NCBI RefSeq assembly: GCF_005144965.1
Contig: NZ_CP039704.1
Location: 1,550,001 to 1,614,000, forward strand
Direction of reading: 5' to 3'
Length of the DNA: 64,000 nucleotides
From: Hankyongella ginsenosidimutans
GTDB taxonomy: Bacteria > Pseudomonadota > Alphaproteobacteria > Sphingomonadales > Sphingomonadaceae
Each line of letters begins with the position of its first letter. Within the stretch, counting starts at the first letter, position 1. This document shows, one piece after another, positions 29,506 through 39,597 of this stretch. Under the pieces are notes generated by a model that worked only from the letters and a program-made list of their open reading frames with translations, searched no databases and was not told where the DNA came from. Both the position numbers and the translations under genes were made by a program.

Positions 29506-29739
29506 ATGATATCGTTTCCGCTGCGGACACTTGTAGACATTCCACGCGCCGATCTAGGATCGCGGGATCGTCTGGCCAGGCATCGCAAGGAGTCGCGTGC
29601 CGCCCTGATCCGCGCAGCAGTGCGGCAGTATCTGGCGGATAACAGCGCAGACCGCTTGCGTGAGGCCTTCGGCCTGTGGCGCGACGGCGAAGACGGTCTG
29701 GCGCATCAGGCCAGAATGCGCGCCGAATGGCCGGACTGA
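29506..29739 (+). CDS. RHH antitoxin (VapB-type)
   Basis: 77-residue ribbon-helix-helix protein: LRTLVDIPRADLGSRDRLAR forms the strand and first helix, HRKESRAALIRAAVRQYLAD the second helix, and the tail (FGLWRDGEDGLAHQARMRAE) would wrap the toxin. It overlaps the PIN toxin gene by 13 bases, the usual antitoxin-toxin arrangement. The partner is disrupted (next entries), so the antitoxin is now an orphan but still intact. Confidence 0.75.
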   Translation: MISFPLRTLVDIPRADLGSRDRLARHRKESRAALIRAAVRQYLADNSADRLREAFGLWRDGEDGLAHQARMRAEWPD

Positions 29740-30280
29740 TCTTCGACACCAACATTCTGATCGATTTCCTGCGCGGGATAGAACTGGCTCGTGTCCTGAT
29801 CGACACAACGCCTGACCGCGCCATCAGCATGATAAGCTGGATGGAAGTGCTCTGCGGCGCTGGCCCGGACCGAGACGCCGCAACCCGCAACTTTTAGCAG
29901 CCTGCTAGAGGTATACCGAGACCTGTGTGCGGGTGATTATTCCTCCCCGCAGGGAGGGGACCACCTCCAGGGTGGTGGAGGGTGGGTGATTCATGATACT
30001 TATGGTCTTTTAGCCCCTCCGTCCGTCTTTCAGACGGACACCTCCCGGTGGGGAGGATTTTGTATTCGCGCACAGGTCTCTGTAAGGCGCATTTCAGCGG
30101 ATTGATATTTCGCCAGCCATTGCGGAGCAGGCCATTGTGCTGCGTCGTCTCCATGGGCTGAAACTGCCGGATGCGATCATCTGGGCATCCGCCAAGGTGA
30201 CGGGGCGCACGCTGGCAACGCGCGATGCCAAAGATTTTCCGCTGGATGATTTATCCGTCTGCTGCCCGTACCGTCTGTAG
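29727..30280 (+). pseudogene. PIN-domain toxin (VapC-type) split by an insertion
   Basis: The 5' half from ATG 29727 reads MAGLIFDTNILIDFLRG, ISMISWMEVLCGAG, ATRNF and then stops. The 3' half resumes at 30090: FQRIDISPAIAEQAIVLRRL, HGLKLPDAIIWASAKVTGR, TLATRDAKDFPLDD, stop at 30280. All four PIN acidic residues (Asp of FDTN, Glu of WMEV, Asp of LPDA, Asp of ATRD) are present across the two halves. About 190 bases are interposed and carry an inverted-repeat element. The ribonuclease is therefore inactive as it stands. This is a structural break, not a single-base error. Confidence 0.85.
29915..30083. mobile_element. MITE-like 169-bp inverted-repeat element
   Basis: Left end ACCGAGACCTGTGTGCG and right end CGCGCACAGGTCTCTGT are inverted copies (14 of 17 matching). 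The symmetry continues inward (TTCCTCCCCGCAGGGAGGGG against CACCTCCCGGTGGGGAGGA), giving imperfect arms of about 45 bases. It has no coding capacity. A further TAGCAGCCTGCTAGAG flank (29895-29910) matches, inverted, the sequence after repeat A copy 2. I cannot define a target-site duplication. Confidence 0.65.
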
Positions 30281-30293
30281 CTGGCAATAGTCA

Positions 30294-31043
30294 CTACCGC
30301 AGGCTGGCCGCCAGGTCTTCGAGCGGGCGCTGCGAGATTTGAATCCCGCCGCTGCGGGAACGGTCGATATCCAGAATGAGGCTGAAGGCCAGAACCAGCA
30401 ACAGCATGAGCAGGCCATAGGCCACGCGGTGGCGCGTATCGCTTGCAGAAGATACGGACCCGAGAATCAGCGCGCAGACTAGCATGTAGAGGATCAGCAC
30501 CTCCAGCACACGGTCCGGCAGGTGCGCGCTGCGCGCTGCAGCACGCGCCGCCGCGAGGTCGAAGCTCTCGTTCATCGAGTCCATCAGGCCACGGACCAGC
30601 AAGGAAGAGGGTGCGTCCTGTACAGCCTTGCCGAGGCTGGTCCAGAGCGTCTCCTGCATTGCCTGTGTGGCGGCCATGGCATTGGCATCGGCGTCGACCT
30701 CGGACCAGTCGAGGCGCACGGACAGGTACGCGCGCATCTGGCTCTGCAGTGTTGTGCGGTGCGGCTCATCAAGCAGGCGGACCCGCAGCCATGTCGTGCC
30801 GATGGCGTTGGCCTCGGCAATCACCAGGTCGCGGCGCGCCTCATGGCGGTTGAGCGCAAGCGAGAAAGTGAAGCCGAGCAACAGCGCGAGCAGCCCGAGC
30901 ATCGCGGACAACAGGTGATCCGGCGGCTGCGCGATCTTGGGCAGGGCCTTGCCGATCCACCTACCGGCCTCCAGGCCAGCCAGCAGGAGCGCCAGCAGCA
31001 ACCCGGCGGCGGGGATCAGGGTAAGATGGGAAAACATGGCCAT
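30294..31043 (-). CDS. DUF4239-like membrane protein
   Basis: Intact, about 249 residues. Four likely membrane segments: LTLIPAAGLLLALLLAGL, LLSAMLGLLALLLGFTFSLA, then a long soluble stretch, and near the C-terminus VLEVLILYMLVCALILGSV and VAYGLLMLLLVLAFSLILDI. The GFTFSLALNRHEARRDLVI and EANAIGTTWLRVRLL words resemble the bestrophin-like DUF4239 family. ATG 31043 is used; a start at 31094 would only add a charged leader. It is divergent from glmS. Transport of ions is possible but not shown. Confidence 0.65.
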   Translation of the reverse strand: MAMFSHLTLIPAAGLLLALLLAGLEAGRWIGKALPKIAQPPDHLLSAMLGLLALLLGFTFSLALNRHEARRDLVIAEANAIGTTWLRVRLLDEPHRTTLQSQMRAYLSVRLDWSEVDADANAMAATQAMQETLWTSLGKAVQDAPSSLLVRGLMDSMNESFDLAAARAAARSAHLPDRVLEVLILYMLVCALILGSVSSASDTRHRVAYGLLMLLLVLAFSLILDIDRSRSGGIQISQRPLEDLAASLR

Positions 31044-31170
31044 AATCGTCTCACCACGCAGGGGCCGTTCATCGCAGGAACGCACTGCAAACATCCCTTT
31101 ATAACTTCCCGTTTACAAGGGCGCATTCGCATGCTTGGGGAGCAGCGAACCTCGGAGGGACAGACGAGCG

Positions 31171-32990
31171 ATGTGCGGGATTATCGGGATTGTCGGTGAA
31201 GATACGGTCGCGGACCGGCTGCTGGACGGCCTGAAGCGGCTCGAGTATCGCGGCTATGATTCGGCAGGCGTCGCAACTCGTGAACGGACGTATCGAGCGG
31301 CGGCGCGCCGAGGGCAAGCTGGCAAACCTCGGTCGCAAGCTGAGCATGGAGCCGCTTGCCGGCACCATCGGCATTGCCCACACGCGCTGGGCGACCCATG
31401 GCGCCCAATGAAGCCAACGCGCATCCGCACGCGACCGACAGGGTCTGCCTGGTCCACAATGGCATCATCGAGAATTTCAAGGAACTGCGCGCCGAACTCG
31501 CCGCCGACGGCCGCGTGTTCGAGTCCCAGACCGACACCGAAGTCGTGGCGCACCTCGTCACCAAGGCGCTGGAGCAAGGGGCGAGCCCGGTTGACGCCGT
31601 GCGAGCGACCCTGAAGCGCCTGCATGGCGCGTTCGCGCTGGCCATCCTGTTCACGGGCGAGCATGACCTGCTGATCGGCGCGCGGCGCGGCAGCCCGCTG
31701 GTGGTCGGCTATGGCGACGGCGAGATGTATCTGGGGTCGGACGCCATCGCCCTGGCCACGCTGACCAACCGGGTGTGCTATCTGGAAGAAGGCGACTGGG
31801 CGGTGCTGAGCAGGCACGGCGCACAGGTCTACACCGCCGACAACCAGCCGGTCGTGCGGCCGGTGCAGACGATCAGCGTCGGGGCCGGACTGGTGGAGAA
31901 GGGCAATTACCGCCACTTCATGCTGAAGGAAATCCACGAGCAGCCGACCGTGGTCGCCCAGACGCTCTCCAGCTACCTGAACCCAGTCGATGGCACGGTG
32001 GCGCTGCCCAACCTGCCGTTCGATCTGTCTGCTGTCGAGCGGATCACGGTGGTGGCCTGCGGCACCAGCTTCTATGCGGGCATGGTCGGCAAATACTGGA
32101 TCGAGCAACTGGCGCGCGTGCCGGTCGAGATCGATATTGCGTCCGAATTCCGCTACCGCGATCCGGTCTTGAGCCCTGGTGGCCTGGCGCTGTTCATCTC
32201 GCAGTCGGGCGAGACGGCGGACACCCTGGCGGCCCTGCGCCATTGCAAGGTGAACGGCCAGCATATCGCGACAGTCGTCAACGTCGTCACCTCGACCATG
32301 GCACGCGAGGCGGATGTAATGCTGCCGACCCATGCCGGGCCGGAAATCGGCGTTGCCTCCACCAAGGCGTTCACCTGCCAGCTGTCGGTGCTCGCCGCCT
32401 TCGCCGTGGCGCTGGCGCACGCCAAGGGCCGGATCGATGCGACCGGCGAGGCACGCCTCGCCGGCTTGCTGGCAGAGGCACCAGCACGCATGAACGACAC
32501 GCTGAATGCGCTCGACCATCTGGAGCCGCTCGCTCACCAGATCGCCAGGGCGCAGGACGTGCTGTATCTTGGGCGCGGGCCGGACTACCCGCTGGCGCTG
32601 GAAGGCGCGCTCAAGCTCAAGGAAATCAGCTACATCCACGCCGAAGGCTATGCCGCCGGCGAGATGAAGCACGGGCCGATCGCCCTGATCGACGAGAATG
32701 TGCCGGTCGTGGTGCTGGCACCCTCCGGCCCGCTTGCCGACAAGACCCTGTCCAACATGCACGAGGTGATCGCGCGCGGCGGCAAGGTCGTGCTGATCTC
32801 GGATGCAGCGGGCGTCGCCGCCCACGGCGCGGAGGCGTTTGCCAGCATCACGGTGCCGGATGTCGACGGCTTCATCGCGCCGCTGGTCTACGCGATTGCC
32901 GTGCAGTTGATCGCCTATCATGTGGCGGTCGCCAAGGGCACCGACGTCGACCAGCCGCGCAACCTGGCGAAATCCGTGACCGTCGAGTGA
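31171..32990 (+). CDS. glmS: Glutamine-fructose-6-phosphate aminotransferase (frame broken twice)
   Basis: Makes glucosamine-6-phosphate from fructose-6-phosphate and glutamine, the entry to UDP-GlcNAc. About 607 residues. The mature enzyme begins with the catalytic Cys ([20 protein letters not shown]); [27 protein letters not shown] and NEANAHPH follow across breaks near 31275 and 31410. The C-terminal isomerase half has two SIS domains: [68 protein letters not shown] and the end [22 protein letters not shown] lies 12 bases before ATG 31171. No glmS ribozyme is expected or seen. Confidence 0.95.
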
Positions 32991-33013
32991 AGTGACCCCA
33001 TCCGGTCTCAACA

Positions 33014-33280
33014 GTGCGGGGCGTCAATCCCTCGTTTGGGGATGGTTTTACGCCCGTATTTCCCGCAATCCTGGAACAAACAGGGTTATCAGGGTGCGTT
33101 GTGCAATCAGATGGCAACAATATTGTCCTCAATCCAGCCTCCAGGCGTGAGCTGAAGCAGTTGCTTACGGCCTGGGAACGCGTGCGCGATCCGTGGGTTC
33201 GGCACACGATGCTGCAACTCATGGCCGACCTTGCGGATAAGCCGCAGCGCGGTGTTGCGCCGCAGTCAGAAAAGGCCTGA
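33014..33280 (+). CDS. Hypothetical small protein
   Basis: Up to 88 residues; the supported part is the C-terminal 55 (NNIVLNPASRRELKQLLTAW, ERVRDPWVRHTMLQLMADLA), which is helical with an amphipathic pattern. A GTG near 33101 (VQSDGNN) may be the real start, since codon use is poor before it. It follows glmS and precedes the iron-uptake genes. No family recognised. Confidence 0.4.
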   Translation: MRGVNPSFGDGFTPVFPAILEQTGLSGCVVQSDGNNIVLNPASRRELKQLLTAWERVRDPWVRHTMLQLMADLADKPQRGVAPQSEKA

Positions 33281-33311
33281 CAAACGGCACCTGGATCGAT
33301 ATGGCGCAGGG

Positions 33312-33721
33312 ATGACCAACCGCACCGCATCCTGGAGCCTCAGCCGCTGGCTGGCGATGTTCGCCATCCTGCTGAAGATCGTGCTGGCGCCGGGCACCAT
33401 GCTGGCGGCGGCGCCGGCCGGCGGCCTGATGGTCACGCTCTGCACCAGCGACGGGCTGGCCAGCGGCTGGATCAGCGCGGATGGCAAGCTGCACCGCGAT
33501 GCGCCGGGCAAGGCGCATCATGAGGATACGCCCTGCGCCTTTTCCGCCCTGTCTGCAGCGGCGCTCGATGCGGGCTTCTGCCGCCGTCACTGGTCCCGCC
33601 TGCGCGGGCAACCCTTGCCCATGCGATGCTGGCCTTGCGTCCCGGTGCCTGGCTCGCTGCGCCGCCCCCACCTGCGACCGGGCCTCCCTCACCCTCTGAA
33701 GCACCGTCCGCCCGGCCTTGA
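33312..33721 (+). CDS. DUF2946-type protein (one frame break)
   Basis: About 137 residues. An N-terminal membrane segment (LAMFAILLKIVLAPGTMLAA) is followed by LMVTLCTSDG, HHEDTPCAFSALSAA and, after a break near 33580, VPPARATLAHAMLALRPGAW and a Pro/Ala/Ser tail ending EAPSARP. The VTLCTSDG and a His-rich turn before PCAFS resemble DUF2946 proteins, which often sit beside TonB-dependent metal receptors; here the receptor gene starts 40 bases downstream. A role in copper or iron handling is inferred from the Cys/His pattern and context only. Confidence 0.65.
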
Positions 33722-33761
33722 TGCCGGCACGCCTGTTCTTGCTTTCAGAGGATGAACCTCC

Positions 33762-35838
33762 ATGACCGTCTATACTCTGGCGTTGCGCGCATCGACTGCG
33801 CTCGCCTGCCTCGCCGCCTGCGCCGCCCATGCCGAAGAAGCCACGCCGCTCGACCGGATTGTCGTGACCGGACTGAAAGGGTCAGAAGACTTCGGCCTCA
33901 AGTCGGGCATTCCAATCGACAAAGTGCCGCAATCCATCCAGGTGCTGGACGCCGATGACCTGATTACGCGCGGCGCGACCAGCATCGGCGATGCGCTGCG
34001 CGCCATCCCTCCGCCAGTGTCGGCAACAGCCGCGTCGCCCGCTACCAGAGCTTCAGCTTGAAGGTCCGTGGCTTCCTGGTCGACCAGATGCGCAACGGCA
34101 TCCGCCAGCGCTACTACGAGGACGTGGACGCGTCCGCGCTCTCCAACATCGAGCGGATCGAGGTGCTGAAAGGTCCAAGCGCCGTGCTCTACGGCCAGTC
34201 GGCGGTCGGCGGCATCGTCTCGATCGTCACCAAGCAGCCGACGGACAAGTGGCAGGCGACTATCGCAGGCACCTTCGGCAACTACAAGCAGCGGCAGTTC
34301 ACGCTCGATCTCGGGGGCCGGTATCCGACACGCTGTCGATACGCCTGACCGGCGAGGTCGAGCGCTCGGGAACCTTCGTCGATTTCCAGGATATCGATCG
34401 CGACAATATCGCGCTCACCCTGCGCTGGCAGCCGGCCGAATGGGCGGTGGGGCATCTGGTGACGGAGTATGTCGAGCGGCGTACCCGCTCCAACCCTGGC
34501 CTGCCGGTTGTCGGCACGGTGGTCAGCAACGGTGTTGCGGATATTCCCCGCAGCCGCTTTCTGGCTGAGCCGGGCTTCAGCGACCTGAGCGCCAGTTCGC
34601 CCCTCGTGCAGGCGTGGGTCGATTTCAGCCTTGGCGGCGGGTGGACCCTGACGCCGCGTCTTCAGTATTCGCAGCTGAAGACGCCGTTCACGGAAATCCG
34701 GGTGCGCGGCGTCGAGGCGGATGATCCGACGCAGGTGCGCCGCACCGGCCGGATCGGCGCCGAGGACGACGACTACATCATTGCTCAGCTCGATCTGGCC
34801 GGCAGCGTCAAGACCGGGCCGCTCACCCACCGCCTGCTGGCCGGTTTCGAGTTCGACCGGGAGCGCAGTACCTTCCTACAGTCCAACTTCGTCAGCGTGC
34901 CGTCGATCAATGCCCTGAACCCGGTCTACCTGACCGCGCGTCCGGAGACGGCGTTCGGCTTCGATTTCCGCCAGGCGCTGAACGGCTATGCCGTATATTT
35001 CCAGGACCGCATCGAGATTACGGACGCAATCGAACTGCTTGGTGGCGTGCGTCAGTCCTGGCTGAACAACGACGGCTATTTCAGCACGGACCCCACCGAC
35101 CTCGGGCCGGTTGACGAGGCCAACATCACCTCGACCACGTGGCAGATCGGCGCGACCTGGAAGCTCGGGCACGGCTTCAGCCTCTACACCGGCTACAACA
35201 CGGGCTTCGACGTCGAGAACGTGTTCGGCCTGCGCACCGTGTCTGGCAATCCGCTGCCGCCGGAGACCTCCAATCAGGTCGAGCTGGGGTGCGCTATGGC
35301 GGGGAAAACCTGCGCGTCAGCGTCGCCGGCTTCCAGATCCGCCGCCAGGATGTGGCCGGGGATGATCTCGATAACCCCGGCTTCTCGCGCGATCGGCGAT
35401 CTGCGCGTGCGCGGCGTCGAGATCGAGGGTGACTGGCGGCCGCTCGAGGCACTGACGCTCAGCGGCGGCTATGCCTATTTGCGCGGCCAGATCACCGGCA
35501 GCGCGGATGCAGCGGAGATCGGCGGCCGCATCGCCGATGTGCCGCGCAGCACGGGCACCGTGCGCGCGACCGCTGACCTTGGCCATGGCCTGGAACTGCG
35601 CGGCGGCGTCAGCTATGTCGGCAGCCGGGCTGTCGCCAACGCCAGCGCGGTCTCGCTCGACGACTACGCCGTCGCCGATATCGGGCTGGGCTACCGGTGG
35701 CGCCGCGTCCGGCTGGACCTCAGCATCAACAACCTCGCCAACGCCCGCTTTTTCACGGTCGCAAACCAGGGCAACGCAAACGTCGTCTATCCGGGCGATC
35801 CGCGGACGGTCAGCGGCCGCATCGCTGTGACCTGGTAA
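33762..35838 (+). CDS. TonB-dependent siderophore-type receptor (frame-broken)
   Basis: Outer-membrane ferric-siderophore receptor, about 692 residues. A signal peptide (RASTALACLAACAAHA) precedes the plug: IVVTGLKGSEDFG near the TonB box, KVPQSIQVLDADDLITRGA, LKVRGFLVDQMRNGIRQRYY, IERIEVLKGPSAVLYGQSAV and GGIVSIVTKQPT. The barrel has regular strands (FGFDFRQALNGYAVYFQDRI; FSLYTGYNTGFDVENVFGL) and ends SINNLANARFFTV and SGRIAVTW with an aromatic last residue. PSIQV and KGPSAVLYG are the siderophore-receptor wording. Breaks near 34010, 34315, 35290 and 35370. It heads an operon with the PepSY protein 10 bases downstream. A Fur box was not clearly seen. Confidence 0.88.
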
Positions 35839-35848
35839 GGAGAGCCGC

Positions 35849-37163
35849 ATGCGCGACACCAACCCCGGCGCATATCGGGCCATCTGGCGCTGGCATTTCT
35901 ATGCCGGGCTCATGGTCGCGCCTTTTGTGCTGCTCTTGTCGCTCACGGGGGCGCTTTATCTGTTCGATCGCGAGATCGAAGGCATCGTCTACGCAGACAG
36001 GATGCACGTGCCCGCTGTCCGCGCGCCGCTGCCGCTGCTGGACCAGCAGGCGGCGGTCCTGCGGGCCTACCCGGGCGTGACGGTCAAGCGCATCGTGCTG
36101 CCCGAGCGTCCGACGGATGCCGGGCAGTGGCTGGTGGCCCGGGATGGTGTCGATACGCTGGTGTTTGTCGATCCGGGCAGCGGGCGCGTCACCGGCGACA
36201 TCGACCCCGAATGGCGGTTGATGGCGGTGGTGCGGCGCATCCACGGGACGCTGCTGGCGGGGCAGGTGGGCAGCTACATTGTCGAGCTGATGGCGTGCTG
36301 GACGCTGATCATGCTCGGCACCGGGCTGATCCTCTGGTGGCCGCGCCACTGGCGGCTGCGCGGCGTGTTCGTGCCCCGGCTCGCGGCACGCGGGCGGCGC
36401 TTCTGGCGCGATCTGCACGCCATCCCGGCCATGGTCAACGCGCTGCTGGTCATGGGCCTGATCCTGACCGGGCTGCCCTGGTCGGCGTTCTGGGGCGTGC
36501 AGTTCGCGCGGATCGGCACGGTCAGCCCCTTGACCGAGCCGTCGCCCAACTTCCGCGACCCGCCCGAGCATGCAGAACACAAGCTCACCACCGCCGACGG
36601 CGTGCCCTGGACCATCGCCAACAGCCCGGCCCGCACGGCGGCCATGGCCACGGCAGGGCAACGCTGGCGGATGTCGAGCGGGCACTCAGCGATTACAAGG
36701 TGGCGCCTGGCGCGCGCATCTTCCTGCCGCAGCCCGGCGGCAGTCTGATCACCATCAGCCTCACGCCCGACCAGGCCGAGCGCCAGCGTACCCTGTATCT
36801 GGACGCCGCGGACGGCAGCGTGATCGACGACATCGGCTGGGCCGACTACAGCCCGCTGGCCAAAGCGGTCGAATGGGGCACCATGACCCACATGGGCCGG
36901 CAGTTCGGGCTGGCCAACCAGCTGCTGGCGCTGGCCGTCGCCCTGACCCTGGCCGCCAGTGTCGTGACCGGGGTCTATATGTGGTGGCGCCGCGCCAGGG
37001 GCAGCTTGCGGCACCCGGCGGCGTGCAGGACCGGCTGCCGAGGCCGGTCAAGCTCATGATCGCGACCATCGCGGCCCTGTTCCCGCTGGTCGGCGCGTCG
37101 CTGGTGCTGGCGGTGACCGTCGAGGGCATTCTTGGTGCCGCCCGGCGGTTGCGGCGGACGTGA
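35849..37163 (+). CDS. PepSY-associated membrane protein, PiuB-like (frame broken twice)
   Basis: Inner-membrane protein of about 438 residues, often encoded beside siderophore receptors and thought to reduce or release iron. Membrane segments: FYAGLMVAPFVLLLSLTGAL at the N-terminus, IVELMACWTLIMLGTGLILW and PAMVNALLVMGLILTGLPWS in the middle, then LLALAVALTLAASVVTGVYM and MIATIAALFPLVGASLVLAV at the end. Family words are WRWHFYAGL, LYLFDREIEG, RRIHGTLLAG, GLILWWPR, WRDLHAIPA and TGVYMWWRR. Start ATG 35849 follows AAGGAGAGCCGC. Breaks near 36660 and 37010. Confidence 0.85.
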
Positions 37164-37251
37164 CCCGGTCCTGCGGGTTTTCTCGGGGCTTGAGAGTAGC
37201 GCAGGCTGTCCCATCTGGCTATGAGGACACAAAACCAGCCGGAGCCGCGCT

Positions 37252-38591
37252 ATGACCGCCTATGACTATGACCTGTTCGTGATCGGGGCCGGCTCGGGCG
37301 GCGTGCGCGCGGCGCGCATCGCGGCCGGATACGGCGCCAGGGTCGCGGTCGCCGAGGAATACCGGGTCGGCGGCACCTGCGTCATCCGTGGCTGCGTGCC
37401 GAAGAAACTGCTGGTCTATGCGTCGCACATGGCCGAAGAGTTCGAGGATGCAGCGGGCTTCGGCTGGCAGGCCGGGCAAGCGGCGGTCGACTGGGCGACC
37501 CTGCGCGACAACGTGCAGAACGAGGTCGCCCGGCTGAACGGCCTCTACATCCAGACCCTGGACAAGGCCGGCGTCGACATCCTGCCGCACCGCGCCACCT
37601 TCCTTGATGCGCATACCCTGCAGGTGGGCGACCGGCAGATCACGGCACGGACAATCCTGATCGCGACCGGCGCACGCCCTGCGATGCCGGACTGCGAGGG
37701 TGAGGCGCTCGGCTTCACCTCGAACGAAGCGTTTCACCTGGACACCCTGCCGCGGCGGATGATCATCGCCGGCGGTGGCTACATCTCCACCGAATTCGCC
37801 GGCATCTTCCATGGCCTGGGCGTCGAGGTCACCAACCTCTATCGCGGCGACCTGATCCTGAAGGGCTGGGATCGCGACATCCGCGAGCGCATCCAGGCAG
37901 CCTATGCGGCCAAGGGTGTGCGCTTTCACCTGAACACGGTGTTCCGTAAGATCGAGCGGCAGGGCGAGACGCTGCTGGCGCACCTGAAGGACGGCACAAC
38001 GCTGGAGACGGACGCCATCATGTACGCGATCGGCCGCAAGCCGAACACGCGCGGCCTGGGGCTGGAAGCGGCGGGCGTCACCCTGGGCGAGAACGAGGCA
38101 GTCGCGGTGAACGCAGCCTCGCAGACCAACGTGCCGCACATCTATGCCGTGGGCGACGTGACGGACCGGGTGCAGCTGACCCCGTGGCGATCCGGGAGGG
38201 ACATGCCTTTGCCGACACCGTGTTCGGCGGCAAGCCCTGGGTGGCCGCCTATGACGCCATCCCGTCCGCCGTGTTCAGCCAGCCGCCGGCCGCCAGCGTC
38301 GGCCTGACCGAGGAGAAGGCGCGCGCGACGCAGGCCAATGTCCTCGTCTACCGCGCCGACTTCCGGCCGATGAAACATGTGCTGGGCGGCCGCACCGAGC
38401 GGGCGCTGTGCAAACTGATCGTCGACGCCGATACCGACCGGGTGCTCGGCGCGCACATGGTCGGGCCGGACTCGGCCGAGATCATCCAGGCGCTGGCGAT
38501 CGCCGTGAAGATGGGCGCGACCAAGGCGCAGTTCGATGCGACGGTGGCCCTGCACCCGTCCTCGGCGGAAGAATTCGTTTTGATGCGGTAA
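37252..38591 (+). CDS. gor: Glutathione-disulfide reductase (one frame break)
   Basis: NADPH- and FAD-dependent reduction of glutathione disulfide in the cytoplasm, about 447 residues. FAD loop [20 protein letters not shown]; redox-active disulfide [24 protein letters not shown]-binding [17 protein letters not shown]; second FAD motif [15 protein letters not shown]; dimer-interface active-site His in [16 protein letters not shown]. The residues around the disulfide and SSAEEFV define glutathione reductase as distinct from mercuric or lipoamide enzymes. Break near 38182, right after VQLTP. ATG 37252 behind CGGAGCCGCGCT. Confidence 0.93.
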
Positions 38592-38693
38592 AGAGCGCAG
38601 GCGAAGTGAGTATTTATTCCCAGAGACTGGGGCTACTCCTTCAGAGGTGGTTCACGAGAAGAGCTAGCATTAATTCGGTGCAGTCTCACCAGT

Positions 38694-39394
38694 TCAGGAG
38701 ACATTAGGCAATTTGCAATTCCGAACACCGTCGACGTGCTCGAGCAAATCGGCGGCCGCCTTCGCGTTCATAGGGTCGAGAACGACATCAATACCTTCTC
38801 GACGCGCGAGTTTGGCTGCTGGCACGAAGTCTGCGTCGGCTGTCACCATGACGATTTGATCGACTTGTCTTTTGTACGCCATGGAAGCGACGTCTAGACC
38901 GAGGCGCATATCGACCCCTTTCTGAACGACATCGAGCTCGAAATCCTCATCATCAGGTACAAAATTAGCGGTACCGCTGAGCCAACGTTTCACAGCGCTC
39001 TGCTTGGGCGCCATAACGAGTCGTCGTTAAGGCCCCAGCCTAAGCGCGACCTTCCGGACATTATGCAGCTTTTATGCACCTCAGTTCGAAATAGCGCCGT
39101 TTGACTCTTGCTCAGATCAAGCGCTCGTTTCGATACCGGGTAGTGAACCTTTTCGTGAGCGGCGCGCAATCATAGAAGAAAATGCGGTACAGATGTGAGG
39201 ATTCTTCAGGCTGAAAACCATGTTCCTCAATGCCTCGAAGCATTGTTAGGGATTTAGTCGGATTGCCAAGTGCCAAGCAGCAAGAGCAGTCAAACCGAGC
39301 GCGACATGCTCAGGACTGCTCGCATTCAATTTAGGGAAAGCAGATGAGAAGCGTCTTAAAAGAACGCACCATCCACTACAAATGCGGTCGGCAT
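38694..39394 (-). CDS. NYN-domain (LabA/DUF88-like) protein, heavily frame-broken
   Basis: About 232 residues rebuilt from several frames. ATG 39394 gives MPTAFVVDGAFF, then stop; one T added to TTTT restores LRRFSSAFPKLNASSPEHVA. It continues GNPTKSLTMLRGIEEHGFQP, EESSHLYRIFFYDCAPLTKR, VHYPVSKRALDLSKSQTALF, LWAPKQSAVKRWLSGTANFV, DVVQKGVDMRLGLDVASMAY, QVDQIVMVTADADFVPAAKL and ARREGIDVVLDP. Asp residues in VVDGA, FFYDC, KGVDMRLGLD and ADADFVPA match the NYN/PIN-like nuclease core. Breaks near 39358, 39285, 39120, 39075 and 39025. It is less GC-rich than its neighbours, suggesting transfer. RNase activity is inferred from the fold. Confidence 0.7.
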
Positions 39395-39597
39395 ATTACC
39401 CAAAAGAAAAGCTCCTGGGCTCGGCCTCCAGATGATTACCCTTGAAGGGCTGAGAGCGTACTGCCAGGAGCGATATGCAGAAAAATATGATAGTGCCGCT
39501 TTGATGTCAAGCATGGCTCGCCGCGAGCGCGACTTTCGCTTGAACCGGGCGCGGCGGGCGGCGATAGAAGCGGCACTGCCATAATGGACAAACGACC

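Noticed and set aside
31254-33011. 585-codon minus-strand open frame opposite glmS
   Set aside because: Low-complexity Arg/Gln/His composition and complete overlap with glmS; a shadow of its codon bias.
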